NCBI GenBank assembly: GCA_023436145.1
Contig: JAEZKP010000023.1
Coordinates: 124,001 to 188,000, forward strand
Reading direction: 5' to 3'
DNA: 64,000 bases
Source of the DNA: Fibrobacterota bacterium
Lineage (GTDB): Bacteria; Fibrobacterota; Chitinivibrionia; Chitinivibrionales; Chitinispirillaceae
Shown: piece by piece, positions 26,676 through 34,909 of the stretch
Numbering within the stretch: position 1 is the stretch's first letter
How the letters are laid out: the number at the start of each line of letters is the position of its first letter
Notes under the pieces: model-generated
What the model was told of the DNA's origin: nothing
Databases searched by the model: none
The model's input: the letters and a program-made list of their open reading frames with translations, nothing else
Program-made: the position numbers and the translations under genes

Positions 26676-29348
26676 ATGCTGATATTCTCTTTTTTTTCAA
26701 TTTTTGCAACTACTCTATGTTTTGGATTAGCTATAATTGTCCTTAAATACAGTACGCGCAAGACCTCAAACCGTTTTTTAGGTTTCTTTTGTCTTTCAGC
26801 TTCATTCTGGTCATTTACAGAGTTCTTAGCCACCCAATCGGAAACTGCCGGAAAAGCCGCATTCTGGCTTAATTTCGGGGCAATCTGGACCCTGAGCGTT
26901 GCCTTTTTTTTGCATTTTGTTCTTGATTACACCGATTTTCTGAAAAAAAAGCAGTATCGACTTTTTCTATATATTACGTATCTGCTGGCTACGGTATTTG
27001 CCCTGTTAAACTACTTTGTACTGAAAAATTCAGTGGAATGGACTTACTGGGGCTGGAGTTTTAATACCGAACCATCCATTCTGGCTTTTATAATAGGCAC
27101 CTGGGGGATAATCAATTCACTTTTATGTGTGATTTTACTGGCCTATTTCCACTTCACCGCCAAAACTGAATCAGTCCGTTCCCAATCGCTGATCATTTTA
27201 TGTGGCTGTGGAAGTGCAGCCCTGATAGGAATTATCGGTGAGTTGCTGCTTCCTTTGCGTTTAGCAAACACTCCTGATTTCACCAAGATGGCAATCTCCT
27301 GTATGGCGGTATTTGTTACCTATGCGGCCAGCCGTCACAATCTTTTCCATCTCAACCCTTCCGATGCAGCAGATGTCATTGTGGAATCCATGTCTGACGC
27401 ACTGGTAGTCGTTAATATCAAGGATGAAATAGTAATAGTAAATAAAGCCCTGCTTAACATGCTTCAATATACAGAAGCAGAACTGCTTGGAAGACATCCT
27501 GACATTCTGATTTCATTTATAGCAGACACCGACACCACAGTAAAGCAGCTGCTCAAAGGTGGTTCAGTCAATGATGTGCAGACTGAATTTATCAGAAAAG
27601 ATGGTTCAACAATACCCATCTCCTTATCCTGGTCTATACTGCGCAACAAAAATCAGACACTCAAGGGAATTGTGTTTTTCGGCCGCGATATCTCTGAACG
27701 GCAACAGCATATGCGAAATCTTCAGCAAGCCCATGATGAACTTGAATTGCGGGTGGAACAACGTACCCTGGAACTGGAACAGCGCAATAAACAGCTCCAA
27801 TTTCAGATACAGGAGCGTATTCTGGCTGAAAGAGATCTTGCTGCGCAAAAAGAATATCTGGCTGTGACGTTACGATCCATTGGTGATGGAGTTATCACGG
27901 TTAATGAGCATGACTCAATCGTTTTTCTCAACAAAGCGGCAGAAGCGATCACCGGATGGAAACAGGATGATGCGGCAGGGAAAAAATTAACCGACGTGTT
28001 TCCAATTAAACATCTGGAACAGCACACTCCCAATTGTCTTCCGGACTCAATTTCTGAAATTGACAGTCGAAGGGTCGAATTGAAATCTTTGTCAGGAATT
28101 AACCATGTTTTATCTGAAAACCGCTCTGCCATACTGGATTGCTCAGGAAAGACAATAGGGTATGTGATTGTTTTCAGAGATATTACTGAAAAAGAGATTC
28201 TTGAGGAAGAGCTGTTCAAATCCAGGAAACTTGAATCGGTAAGTTTACTTGCCAGTGGTCTGGCACATGATTTCAACAACCTGCTGACCGGTATGATAAC
28301 CAACCTTTTTATGGCTAAGACCGGTTTACCTATAAATAGCGAGACTTATAATCTTATAACTAATGCAGAAAAAGCTGCTTTTCGGGCATCCAGCCTCACC
28401 AAACAGCTCCTTTCATTTGCCAGAGACGGCACGACTCCCAACAGAGAAGTTTGCTCCTTGAAGGAGCTTATAGAGGAATCGGTGGGATTTTATCTTAGTG
28501 GCTCAAAGTGCGACTACAGATTAAATCTTGATGAACAACTGCAGATGGTGGAAATAGATCGTGGCCAGATAGATCAGGTACTTAACAACATCATTGTTAA
28601 TGCAGATCAATCCATGCCTCAGGGAGGAACCATTACTGTTAAAGCTAATAATGTGGAGCTACAGAAAAATGCAAATATTCCAATAAAACCGGGCAAATAT
28701 GTCTGTATCTCGGTTACTGATGATGGCTCAGGTATTGCACCTGAAAATATTCACCGGATTTTCGATCCCTACTTCACCACTCGTCAACAAGGGAATGGTC
28801 TGGGACTGAGCTCAGCATACACCATAGTGCAAAAACATAATGGATATATAACCGTGCAATCTGAGCTCAATAAGGGGTCCACCTTTAATATCTATCTGCC
28901 CGCATCAGAAAACAGCTTCTCAGCTGACACTGTTACCATTGAGCAAACAGGACAGGGGCGCGGCAAGATTCTGGTACTGGATGATGATGATATTATACGT
29001 CGTAGTACAGAAAGGCTTTTGTCCCATTTGGGTTATAAAGTTTTTATGGCTAACGAAGGCCAACAGGCTTTGCGGTTGTATAGTGCTGCAATTGAAAATA
29101 AGTCTCCCTTCGATGCCGCAATTCTTGATTTAACCGTGCCTGGAGGTAAAGGTGCTCAGGAAATAATTGGAGATTTGTGCAAAATGGACCCTAACATTAA
29201 AGCCATCGTCTCCAGTGGTTATCCAAACGACCCGGTTATGTTAAATTTCCTCTCCTTTGGTTTTTGCGCCGCTATATCCAAACCATACAATATCGACGAA
29301 CTCAGCAACCTTCTTAAGAAGATCCTGTTTGTACCAATAAACCAGTAG
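26676..29348 (+). CDS. Membrane hybrid histidine kinase (7TM, 2 PAS, HisKA, ATPase, receiver)
   Basis: Inner-membrane hybrid sensor kinase of 890 residues. In order: N-terminal seven-helix sensor (about 1-220, the histidine-kinase N-terminal 7TM type), PAS1 (about 230-340), coiled coil (about 345-390), PAS2 (about 395-505), HisKA with phospho-acceptor His531 in GLAHDFNNLL, HATPase (about 625-745; TDDGSGIAP, GNGLGLSSA), and a C-terminal receiver (about 764-885) with Asp818 in ILDLTVPGG and Lys869. The HDFNNLL type often relays through its own receiver. No partner gene adjoins; a lone receiver lies at 30876. The signal is unknown. Likely start is the ATG at 26676, with AAAGGA 13 bases upstream. 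Confidence 0.93.
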   Translation: MLIFSFFSIFATTLCFGLAIIVLKYSTRKTSNRFLGFFCLSASFWSFTEFLATQSETAGKAAFWLNFGAIWTLSVAFFLHFVLDYTDFLKKKQYRLFLYITYLLATVFALLNYFVLKNSVEWTYWGWSFNTEPSILAFIIGTWGIINSLLCVILLAYFHFTAKTESVRSQSLIILCGCGSAALIGIIGELLLPLRLANTPDFTKMAISCMAVFVTYAASRHNLFHLNPSDAADVIVESMSDALVVVNIKDEIVIVNKALLNMLQYTEAELLGRHPDILISFIADTDTTVKQLLKGGSVNDVQTEFIRKDGSTIPISLSWSILRNKNQTLKGIVFFGRDISERQQHMRNLQQAHDELELRVEQRTLELEQRNKQLQFQIQERILAERDLAAQKEYLAVTLRSIGDGVITVNEHDSIVFLNKAAEAITGWKQDDAAGKKLTDVFPIKHLEQHTPNCLPDSISEIDSRRVELKSLSGINHVLSENRSAILDCSGKTIGYVIVFRDITEKEILEEELFKSRKLESVSLLASGLAHDFNNLLTGMITNLFMAKTGLPINSETYNLITNAEKAAFRASSLTKQLLSFARDGTTPNREVCSLKELIEESVGFYLSGSKCDYRLNLDEQLQMVEIDRGQIDQVLNNIIVNADQSMPQGGTITVKANNVELQKNANIPIKPGKYVCISVTDDGSGIAPENIHRIFDPYFTTRQQGNGLGLSSAYTIVQKHNGYITVQSELNKGSTFNIYLPASENSFSADTVTIEQTGQGRGKILVLDDDDIIRRSTERLLSHLGYKVFMANEGQQALRLYSAAIENKSPFDAAILDLTVPGGKGAQEIIGDLCKMDPNIKAIVSSGYPNDPVMLNFLSFGFCAAISKPYNIDELSNLLKKILFVPINQ

Positions 29349-29382
29349 AAATCACCTGTATCAGCTTCTCTAAGGAAAAATC

Positions 29383-29415
29383 TTACCTGAAATACTTATG
29401 AAAATTTTCAGGTAA
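29383..29415. terminator. Hairpin across the stop codon of the PLP enzyme gene
   Basis: TTACCTGAAA (29383-29392) pairs with TTTCAGGTAA (29406-29415) around a 13-base loop. The hairpin spans the 3' end of the minus-strand gene and lies 35 bases past the end of the convergent kinase gene, so it may end both transcripts. No T-run is present. Confidence 0.35.
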
Positions 29416-30441
29416 CTGCCGAAAATCCGCCCCTGCTTTCAACTGATCCAAAGGAAGCGAATTTTTGGTATTCCAGAATAACAGAGGACCATTTTGCTTT
29501 TCTTTTTTGGCCATCTCTAAAAATGCGGCGAAGGTTTTGCCAGTATAAACCCCATCCAGTTTAAGTCCTTCTGTTTTTTGGAGACAGTCTATTGCAGTTT
29601 GCGATTCAGCTGTAATGTATCCATAGCCGGGTCCTAAAAAATCCGATTCAAAAGAAAGGTCATCATCGGTTAAATTACAAAGCGGAAATGATGGATCCTT
29701 TTCATGAAGCATTCTGTTAGTGGATTCAAATAGAGCTGAAAATTTTTGAGAATCGGAAACATAGGAGGGAACCACCCGGACAGCCACCACCTTACTTTGT
29801 AAACCTGCAGCTTTAAGCCCCAGCACCAGTCCGACTGCAGTACCCATGGTTCCCAAAGCCACAAAAATTGTCTTTGGTTCAGGTAGCTCTCCTTTACCGA
29901 TCTGCTCTTTAAGCTCAAAAGCAGCATTTATATAACCACAGACTCCCGAAACCGATGATCCACCGGGCGGGATCACAAATGTTTTTTCGGCATCATTTTC
30001 TTCTATCACTTTATTTAGGGAGGCTATATGTGATTCATAAGAGCTATCAAGATGTAATTGTGCTCCACTTGCATAATCAGCCAGCAGATTATTGCTGATT
30101 TCTTCATTGTACGGCTGCTCAAAAAGCATCAGGGTTACTTCCAGGCCTAATTGTGCTCCAAATATGGCAACAGCCAGAGCGTGGTTGGAACCCGCCGCAC
30201 CTGAGGTTATTAAATGCGTGCTGCCGGAGGCTAATACATCACCGAAAATAAACTCAAGCTTTCGAATTTTATTTCCCCCGTACAGATTAGTACTCAAATC
30301 ATCTCTTTTAATAAATAAGTCATCACGGGATAATTTCTTACTTAGATTTTCGAGTCTCAACACAGGGGTTGGGAGGTTTGCTAGCCTGTGGTAGTTAAGC
30401 GAGACAGCCAAAAGTGGAAATTTGTTAAATAATGGAATCAT
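29383..30441 (-). CDS. PLP-dependent D-cysteine desulfhydrase/ACC deaminase family protein
   Basis: Fold-type II PLP enzyme of 352 residues, like D-cysteine desulfhydrase (DcyD) and ACC deaminase. The lysine binding PLP is Lys58 in GGNKIRKLEF. The phosphate loop is ALGTMGTAVGL. Other family segments are PTPVLRLENLS, TSGAAGSNHALAVA and LDGVYTGK near the C-terminus. Family members release ammonia, and hydrogen sulfide or an alpha-keto acid, from D-cysteine or related substrates. Which substrate is used cannot be told from the sequence. It is a single gene, convergent with the kinase and divergent from the small lipoprotein. Confidence 0.85.
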   Translation of the reverse strand: MIPLFNKFPLLAVSLNYHRLANLPTPVLRLENLSKKLSRDDLFIKRDDLSTNLYGGNKIRKLEFIFGDVLASGSTHLITSGAAGSNHALAVAIFGAQLGLEVTLMLFEQPYNEEISNNLLADYASGAQLHLDSSYESHIASLNKVIEENDAEKTFVIPPGGSSVSGVCGYINAAFELKEQIGKGELPEPKTIFVALGTMGTAVGLVLGLKAAGLQSKVVAVRVVPSYVSDSQKFSALFESTNRMLHEKDPSFPLCNLTDDDLSFESDFLGPGYGYITAESQTAIDCLQKTEGLKLDGVYTGKTFAAFLEMAKKEKQNGPLLFWNTKNSLPLDQLKAGADFRQLPENFHKYFR

Positions 30442-30537
30442 AATGCCTCATATTTCGATTAATTGTCTTAGTGCATTAATTATCTTGAGGATAACAGATA
30501 TTTTTTAAAATAGAATATTTCAAAGGTGGAGTAATCT

Positions 30538-30873
30538 ATGAAAAAAAATTTAGTTCTTCAATTACTAACAGGCATGCTGATTATTGCATGTAGTTCCAAA
30601 AGTACCATGATGATTCAAAGTTTTGAATTGATTCCGGTGGATATGGAGAAAATCGATCAGAAAGACTATTCTGAACTAATTTCCATAGTAGATAAAAATT
30701 ATGGCGGTGGTAATGACATTTTCAGGACTGCTTCACTTATAAAGGAAGAGTCACATTATTTGTATATAAGGGTATTTTCATCCAGAGATGAATCCTGTTA
30801 CCGGGTCAGTGTAGATCGAAACCGCAGCAAAGCAATAAATATTCAGCCAGACTGTGCAGTAACGATTGAATAA
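30538..30873 (+). CDS. Small lipoprotein of unknown function
   Basis: A 111-residue protein with a lipoprotein signal (MKKNLVLQLLTGMLIIAC; modified Cys18). Mature protein about 93 residues, with no domain I recognise. GGTGGAG precedes the ATG at 30538. It ends three bases before the convergent receiver gene. Confidence 0.6.
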   Translation: MKKNLVLQLLTGMLIIACSSKSTMMIQSFELIPVDMEKIDQKDYSELISIVDKNYGGGNDIFRTASLIKEESHYLYIRVFSSRDESCYRVSVDRNRSKAINIQPDCAVTIE

Positions 30874-30875
30874 AG

Positions 30876-31280
30876 TTAAAAATTCTGACCTTCAGGGCTG
30901 GCAAAACAAACCGGCTGGCAACAGGAGGTCAGTTTTCTGATCATATTGAGCAGATCCGCTATAAAATCGGGCGATCCTTTTACCAACACCGGGTATTGTT
31001 CATAACCGCTTGTCAAAGCCGAACAATCTGCAGTAGTTATTATCGAAGGGAAGAAACCGAAGGTGTTTTTGATCTGATTAAGCAGCTGGACTCCATTTAA
31101 ATAGGGCATTTGGAAATCAGTTATTATGAGGTAAGGATTATTTCCTTTTTGCATATAGCTGAGAACATCCAGCGGGTTTTCAAATGTGGTAAGATTTTTG
31201 AAACCGGCCAGCTGAAGATGGTATTCGATAAATTGAAGGGTCAACGGGAAATCATCAACAATTACTATATTGCCTGCCAT
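30876..31280 (-). CDS. Stand-alone response-regulator receiver protein
   Basis: A CheY-like receiver of 134 residues with no output domain. The start is the ATG at 31280, chosen because GAGGAT precedes it and the protein then opens MAGNIVIVDD. The phosphorylation Asp is Asp55 in LIITDFQMPYLNG, with acidic VDD at 9-10, the switch Thr in SIITTAD and the invariant Lys in VLVKGS. The C-terminus is Cys-rich (SCCQPVCF). It could take phosphate from the hybrid kinase at 26676, two genes away, but nothing ties them together except proximity. Confidence 0.85.
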   Translation of the reverse strand: MAGNIVIVDDFPLTLQFIEYHLQLAGFKNLTTFENPLDVLSYMQKGNNPYLIITDFQMPYLNGVQLLNQIKNTFGFFPSIITTADCSALTSGYEQYPVLVKGSPDFIADLLNMIRKLTSCCQPVCFASPEGQNF

Positions 31281-31501
31281 AAAATTCATCCTCAATTCAA
31301 ACCTGCAGCGAAACTAATAAAGCCAGCAGGATAGTAGTAACACTATGGGATTATTGTACATTACTGGGCAATCTGCGTCCAGCAGTATATGAGTAATAGG
31401 CTTTAGAAACCATATAGGTTTTCGACCATTCGATGGCCCGATCATTGCATGCTGTAAAAGTATAGTTGCAAATACATTCCGGTTTTGGGAGGAGGGCCAA
31501 A

Positions 31502-32221
31502 GTGCATAGGATCATATTAACCACTGCTTTCTTTATCATAGTTGTTTCTGGGGTTTACAGCCAGAAAAAATCAGATAACGTTAATTTACGGACCTATCAG
31601 GACAGTCTCAGTTATATAATTGGCCGGGATGTTGGTGCACAGTTAAAGGAACTGGAAACCGATGTGGAGATTTCTCCATTTTCTTTAGGGGTAGATCAGG
31701 CACTCAAAGGGACTCCCTCTTTAATTGATTCAATGAGAGCGGATTCGATTCGTCGTAAGTTTTCTGAGGAAGTTCAAGAGAAGTTATCTAAAAAGCAGGC
31801 AGAGCTTGCCGAAGACAATCTGAAAAAAGGTGAGGCATTTCTGGCTGCCAATAAAAAGAAGGCTAATGTGAAAACCACTCCCAGTGGTCTTCAGTATCTG
31901 ATAATCAACAAAGGAAAAGGAGATAAACCCACTCAAAGCGATTCAGTCAAAGTGAGCTACAAAGGCATGTTGATTGATAGCACAGTTTTTGACAGTACAA
32001 TGGCCGGAAATCCTGTAGCACTGGACCTGCAAAGGGTGATTCCGGGTTTATCCGAAGGGATTCAACTGATGAATGTAGGGAGTAAGTACCGCTTTTTTGT
32101 TCCACCAGATCTGGCGTACGGCCCATCTGGAGCGCCTCCGGCGATTCCTCCTAATGCTGTACTGATTTTCGATGTAACACTACAGGAAATCATCGGAAAA
32201 GAATTGAAGAGTAAATACTGA
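31502..32221 (+). CDS. Periplasmic FKBP-type peptidyl-prolyl isomerase (FkpA/Mip-like)
   Basis: Exported proline isomerase and chaperone of 239 residues. The start is a GTG at 31502, because GGGAGGAGG stands just before it; a longer upstream frame adds no signal. A signal peptide (about 1-20, ending VYSQ), an alpha-helical dimerisation region (about 30-125, with SYIIGRDVGAQL) and a C-terminal FKBP domain (about 135-232: VKVSYKGML, FDSTMAGNPVALDL, VIPGLSEGIQ, IPPNAVLIFDV) match the FkpA/Mip layout. It likely helps fold outer-membrane and secreted proteins, of which this cell makes many. A hairpin follows at 32234. Confidence 0.92.
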   Translation: MHRIILTTAFFIIVVSGVYSQKKSDNVNLRTYQDSLSYIIGRDVGAQLKELETDVEISPFSLGVDQALKGTPSLIDSMRADSIRRKFSEEVQEKLSKKQAELAEDNLKKGEAFLAANKKKANVKTTPSGLQYLIINKGKGDKPTQSDSVKVSYKGMLIDSTVFDSTMAGNPVALDLQRVIPGLSEGIQLMNVGSKYRFFVPPDLAYGPSGAPPAIPPNAVLIFDVTLQEIIGKELKSKY

Positions 32222-32233
32222 CCCATTGGCAGA

Positions 32234-32257
32234 AACATCTTATATAAAAAAGATGTT
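32234..32257 (+). terminator. Hairpin after the FKBP gene
   Basis: AACATCTT (32234-32241) pairs with AAGATGTT (32250-32257) around an AT-rich 8-base loop, 12 bases past the FKBP stop. The stem is AT-rich and lacks a T-run, so termination is only probable. Confidence 0.35.
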
Positions 32258-32438
32258 CCTGCATATTTCCCAGAATTCATCTTGCCCCCATCCGCAACAT
32301 TGCAACCCAAGAGGTTCATTAATCAAAAAAGAAGCTACCCAGTCTGCATCAAAACTATTTTGCTGTTATATCATATGCAATGGAATCAAGGCCATTTCTT
32401 CTGCATTCATATAGATCCTTCATCTAACTGGGAGCCTT

Positions 32439-34316
32439 ATGAATAAGAATACTGCTTATTTTGGAAGCGAAAGCTACAGTGGTCCCTGTTGGACTAAACT
32501 AGCTGTAGGGCCCTTGACTCTTTTATATCAGGATGGGATCATCAGTTCCATCCGGCTGGGGGATTTTGAGATAGTACAACGGATTTATATGGCGTTTCGG
32601 GATAAATTCTGGAACACTATACATCCTCAGATCACCCCGGTTTTTATGGAAAACGATTCATCTTCTTTTCGCATCACCTTCAAGGCTTTACATCGTGAAA
32701 AGGATATAAATTTCCTTTGGCGGGGAGAGATTTGCGGGCAAAAAGATGGTACGCTTAACTATTCCATGCATGGAGAAGCGCTCTCCACCTTTGAACGCAA
32801 CAGAATCGGCTTTTGTGTTCTCCATCCACTGAAGTTATGTGCAGGGCGGGCATGCACAATAGAAACTGTTGATGGTGAAAAACTGGAGGAAACTTTTCCG
32901 GTATTTATCAGTCCTTTTCAGCCTTTTAAAAATATCCGTCAGATAAGTTATAAGGTATCTTCATTTGGTTCAGTTTCCATACTTTTTGAAGGTGATATTT
33001 TTGAAATGGAAGACCAGCGTAACTGGACAGATGCATCATTCAAGACCTATTCAACTCCTCTTTGTGAACCTCTTCCGGCAACCGTAGCTTTGGGAAGTGT
33101 TATTAAACAATCAGTAACACTAAAAGTGGAAACCTATAAACCATTGAAGGTAAGCACTGCCAGGCCGGTGGAAATTAAAATCCCTGATCATAATCATAAC
33201 CGCCATACACTTCCTTATATCGGAGTCAGGTATGCACCCAATGAGCAATTAACCCCTTTTGCTGTAGAAATGATTCATCAGCTGTCATTCTCTCATCTTC
33301 GTATTGAAATTGAGGCTGACAGCAGCTCCATTATCTCAGAAATGGAATATCTTTCTAACCAATGCACACATTTGGGTTTACCTGCAGAACTGGCAATCTA
33401 TTTTACTTCAAATTATGAAACAGAAATCCAGTTAATCTCGAAAGTGCTTCGTACAGCACAGATGCCGGTGAGCACTTTCCTAATTTACAGAAAAGATCAG
33501 GCGGTAACCAGTGCGGAAACCGTTGACCGGGTATTTCCAGTTCTGCACTCCTACAACCCCGCTGCGCTTATAGGCAGTGGTACCGACTCCTATTTTGTAG
33601 AAATCAACCGTAATCATCCGGACACTGAACTGCTGGATCTGCTATGTTTTTCAGCCAACCCTCAGGTACATACATTTGACAACGATGCAGTAATGAGAAA
33701 TCTTCCCGGAATATCAGAAACGCTCCGGACTGCAGCACTCTTTCAGGGAAGGGCGCGACCGGCGATATCTACTTTAAGTTTACGGCCCAGAAACCGTTTC
33801 CGACCTGAGAAATTTGGAGGTGCAGATCCCAGGCAACAGGGGCTCTTTGCCGCAGCCTGGTCTTTGGGAGCATTTATGCACTGTATCGCAGCAGGGGCAG
33901 CAAGTGTTACTTTTTTTGAATCGATCGGCCCTGCCGGGCTAATGCCCTCTCAAAAAGAAGCGGTATACCCGGTTTATCACATTTTTGCATCCATTGGTGA
34001 AATGAGGGGGGCACTGGCCAGAGTTTGCAGTTGCACTGAACCGGATAGAATCGCCAGTATTGCCCTATGGTCTGAAACCTCAATGATGCTTCTGGTTGCC
34101 AATCTCACAGATACTGTTCAACAGGTCACAATCTTCGATCTTCCTGAAACTATATCTTTTGTATCTCTGGATGAGAACACTCTTGAAGAGGCAATCCTTT
34201 TTCCACTGCTTTGGAGATGCAAGAAAGGGACACAACGCAGCTCCAATGGCCCCTTTCACATTTTTGATCTGCTTCCATATGCCATTTTACGCATTGAAGC
34301 GCCTGTTATTCTATAA
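32439..34316 (+). CDS. D-apionate-lactonase-like protein
   Basis: A 625-residue cytoplasmic protein (no signal peptide). The N-terminal half has the pattern I associate with D-apionate lactonase (ApnL): a beta-rich start, ISSIRLGDFEIVQRIYMAFR (34-53), GEALSTFERNRIGFCVLHP (about 112-130), FPVFISPFQPFKNIR and the strongly conserved EMEDQRNWTDASFKTY. Apionate lactonase opens the lactone ring in the breakdown of apiose, a branched pentose in pectin. The C-terminal half (about 240-620) resembles an alpha/beta-barrel, as in that family. The match is from memory and family-level only, and no other apiose genes are seen. It is followed, 146 bases on, by slyD-like and malQ-like genes. Confidence 0.6.
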   Translation: MNKNTAYFGSESYSGPCWTKLAVGPLTLLYQDGIISSIRLGDFEIVQRIYMAFRDKFWNTIHPQITPVFMENDSSSFRITFKALHREKDINFLWRGEICGQKDGTLNYSMHGEALSTFERNRIGFCVLHPLKLCAGRACTIETVDGEKLEETFPVFISPFQPFKNIRQISYKVSSFGSVSILFEGDIFEMEDQRNWTDASFKTYSTPLCEPLPATVALGSVIKQSVTLKVETYKPLKVSTARPVEIKIPDHNHNRHTLPYIGVRYAPNEQLTPFAVEMIHQLSFSHLRIEIEADSSSIISEMEYLSNQCTHLGLPAELAIYFTSNYETEIQLISKVLRTAQMPVSTFLIYRKDQAVTSAETVDRVFPVLHSYNPAALIGSGTDSYFVEINRNHPDTELLDLLCFSANPQVHTFDNDAVMRNLPGISETLRTAALFQGRARPAISTLSLRPRNRFRPEKFGGADPRQQGLFAAAWSLGAFMHCIAAGAASVTFFESIGPAGLMPSQKEAVYPVYHIFASIGEMRGALARVCSCTEPDRIASIALWSETSMMLLVANLTDTVQQVTIFDLPETISFVSLDENTLEEAILFPLLWRCKKGTQRSSNGPFHIFDLLPYAILRIEAPVIL

Positions 34317-34462
34317 TTGCAAAAACCTGGCGACTATTATTACAAATTATCCGTAAATTTTTTCCGGTATTCTCTGGCCGTAATTTTGCTTTTCTCAAAA
34401 AATATCACTTTAACTTAGCTGCACCCTCTACTGCTATATGCACAATCCCTGAGGAGTAATTT

Positions 34463-34909
34463 ATGACTCGAACATCAGTAAAAAAGGGAGATACTGTTTT
34501 GATAGATTTCACTTTACGTCTAGAAAACGGTACTGTAGTAGGAACCACTTTGGATTCTGAGCCAGTGGAAATTGTGGTTGGTAATGGAGATGTCATTTTC
34601 GGTATCGAAAAAGCAGTCCTGGGGATGCGTGAGGGAGAACAACAAAGCGTAGTCATTAATTCCCAGGATGCCTTTGGTCCACACCAGGACGAACTTATCC
34701 AGGAAATTGACAGGTCCCGAATTCCTCATGCAACCGAACTAATTGCGGGTCAGATCATTGAACTGAATACCGGCAGTGATGAATCAATTCCGGCTACCAT
34801 ACTGGAAGTAAATCAAAAAACAGTTAAAGTAGATGCCAACCATCAGCTGGCCGGAAAAAATGTGGTGGTTGATCTCCGAATAGTAGAAGTGATGAGAAGA
34901 GAAGCATGA
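34463..34909 (+). CDS. SlyD-like FKBP peptidyl-prolyl isomerase
   Basis: A 148-residue cytoplasmic FKBP of the SlyD type. It has VKKGDTVLIDFTLRL, then DGxVxGTT-type turn (ENGTVVGTTLDS), the FGIEKAVLGMREGE segment, DAFGPHQDELIQEI and the inserted flap (about 70-130) typical of SlyD. The C-terminal metal-binding His/Cys-rich tail of E. coli SlyD is missing. Its TGA stop overlaps the next gene's ATG (four bases), so it is co-translated with malQ. AGGAG precedes the ATG. Confidence 0.88.
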   Translation: MTRTSVKKGDTVLIDFTLRLENGTVVGTTLDSEPVEIVVGNGDVIFGIEKAVLGMREGEQQSVVINSQDAFGPHQDELIQEIDRSRIPHATELIAGQIIELNTGSDESIPATILEVNQKTVKVDANHQLAGKNVVVDLRIVEVMRREA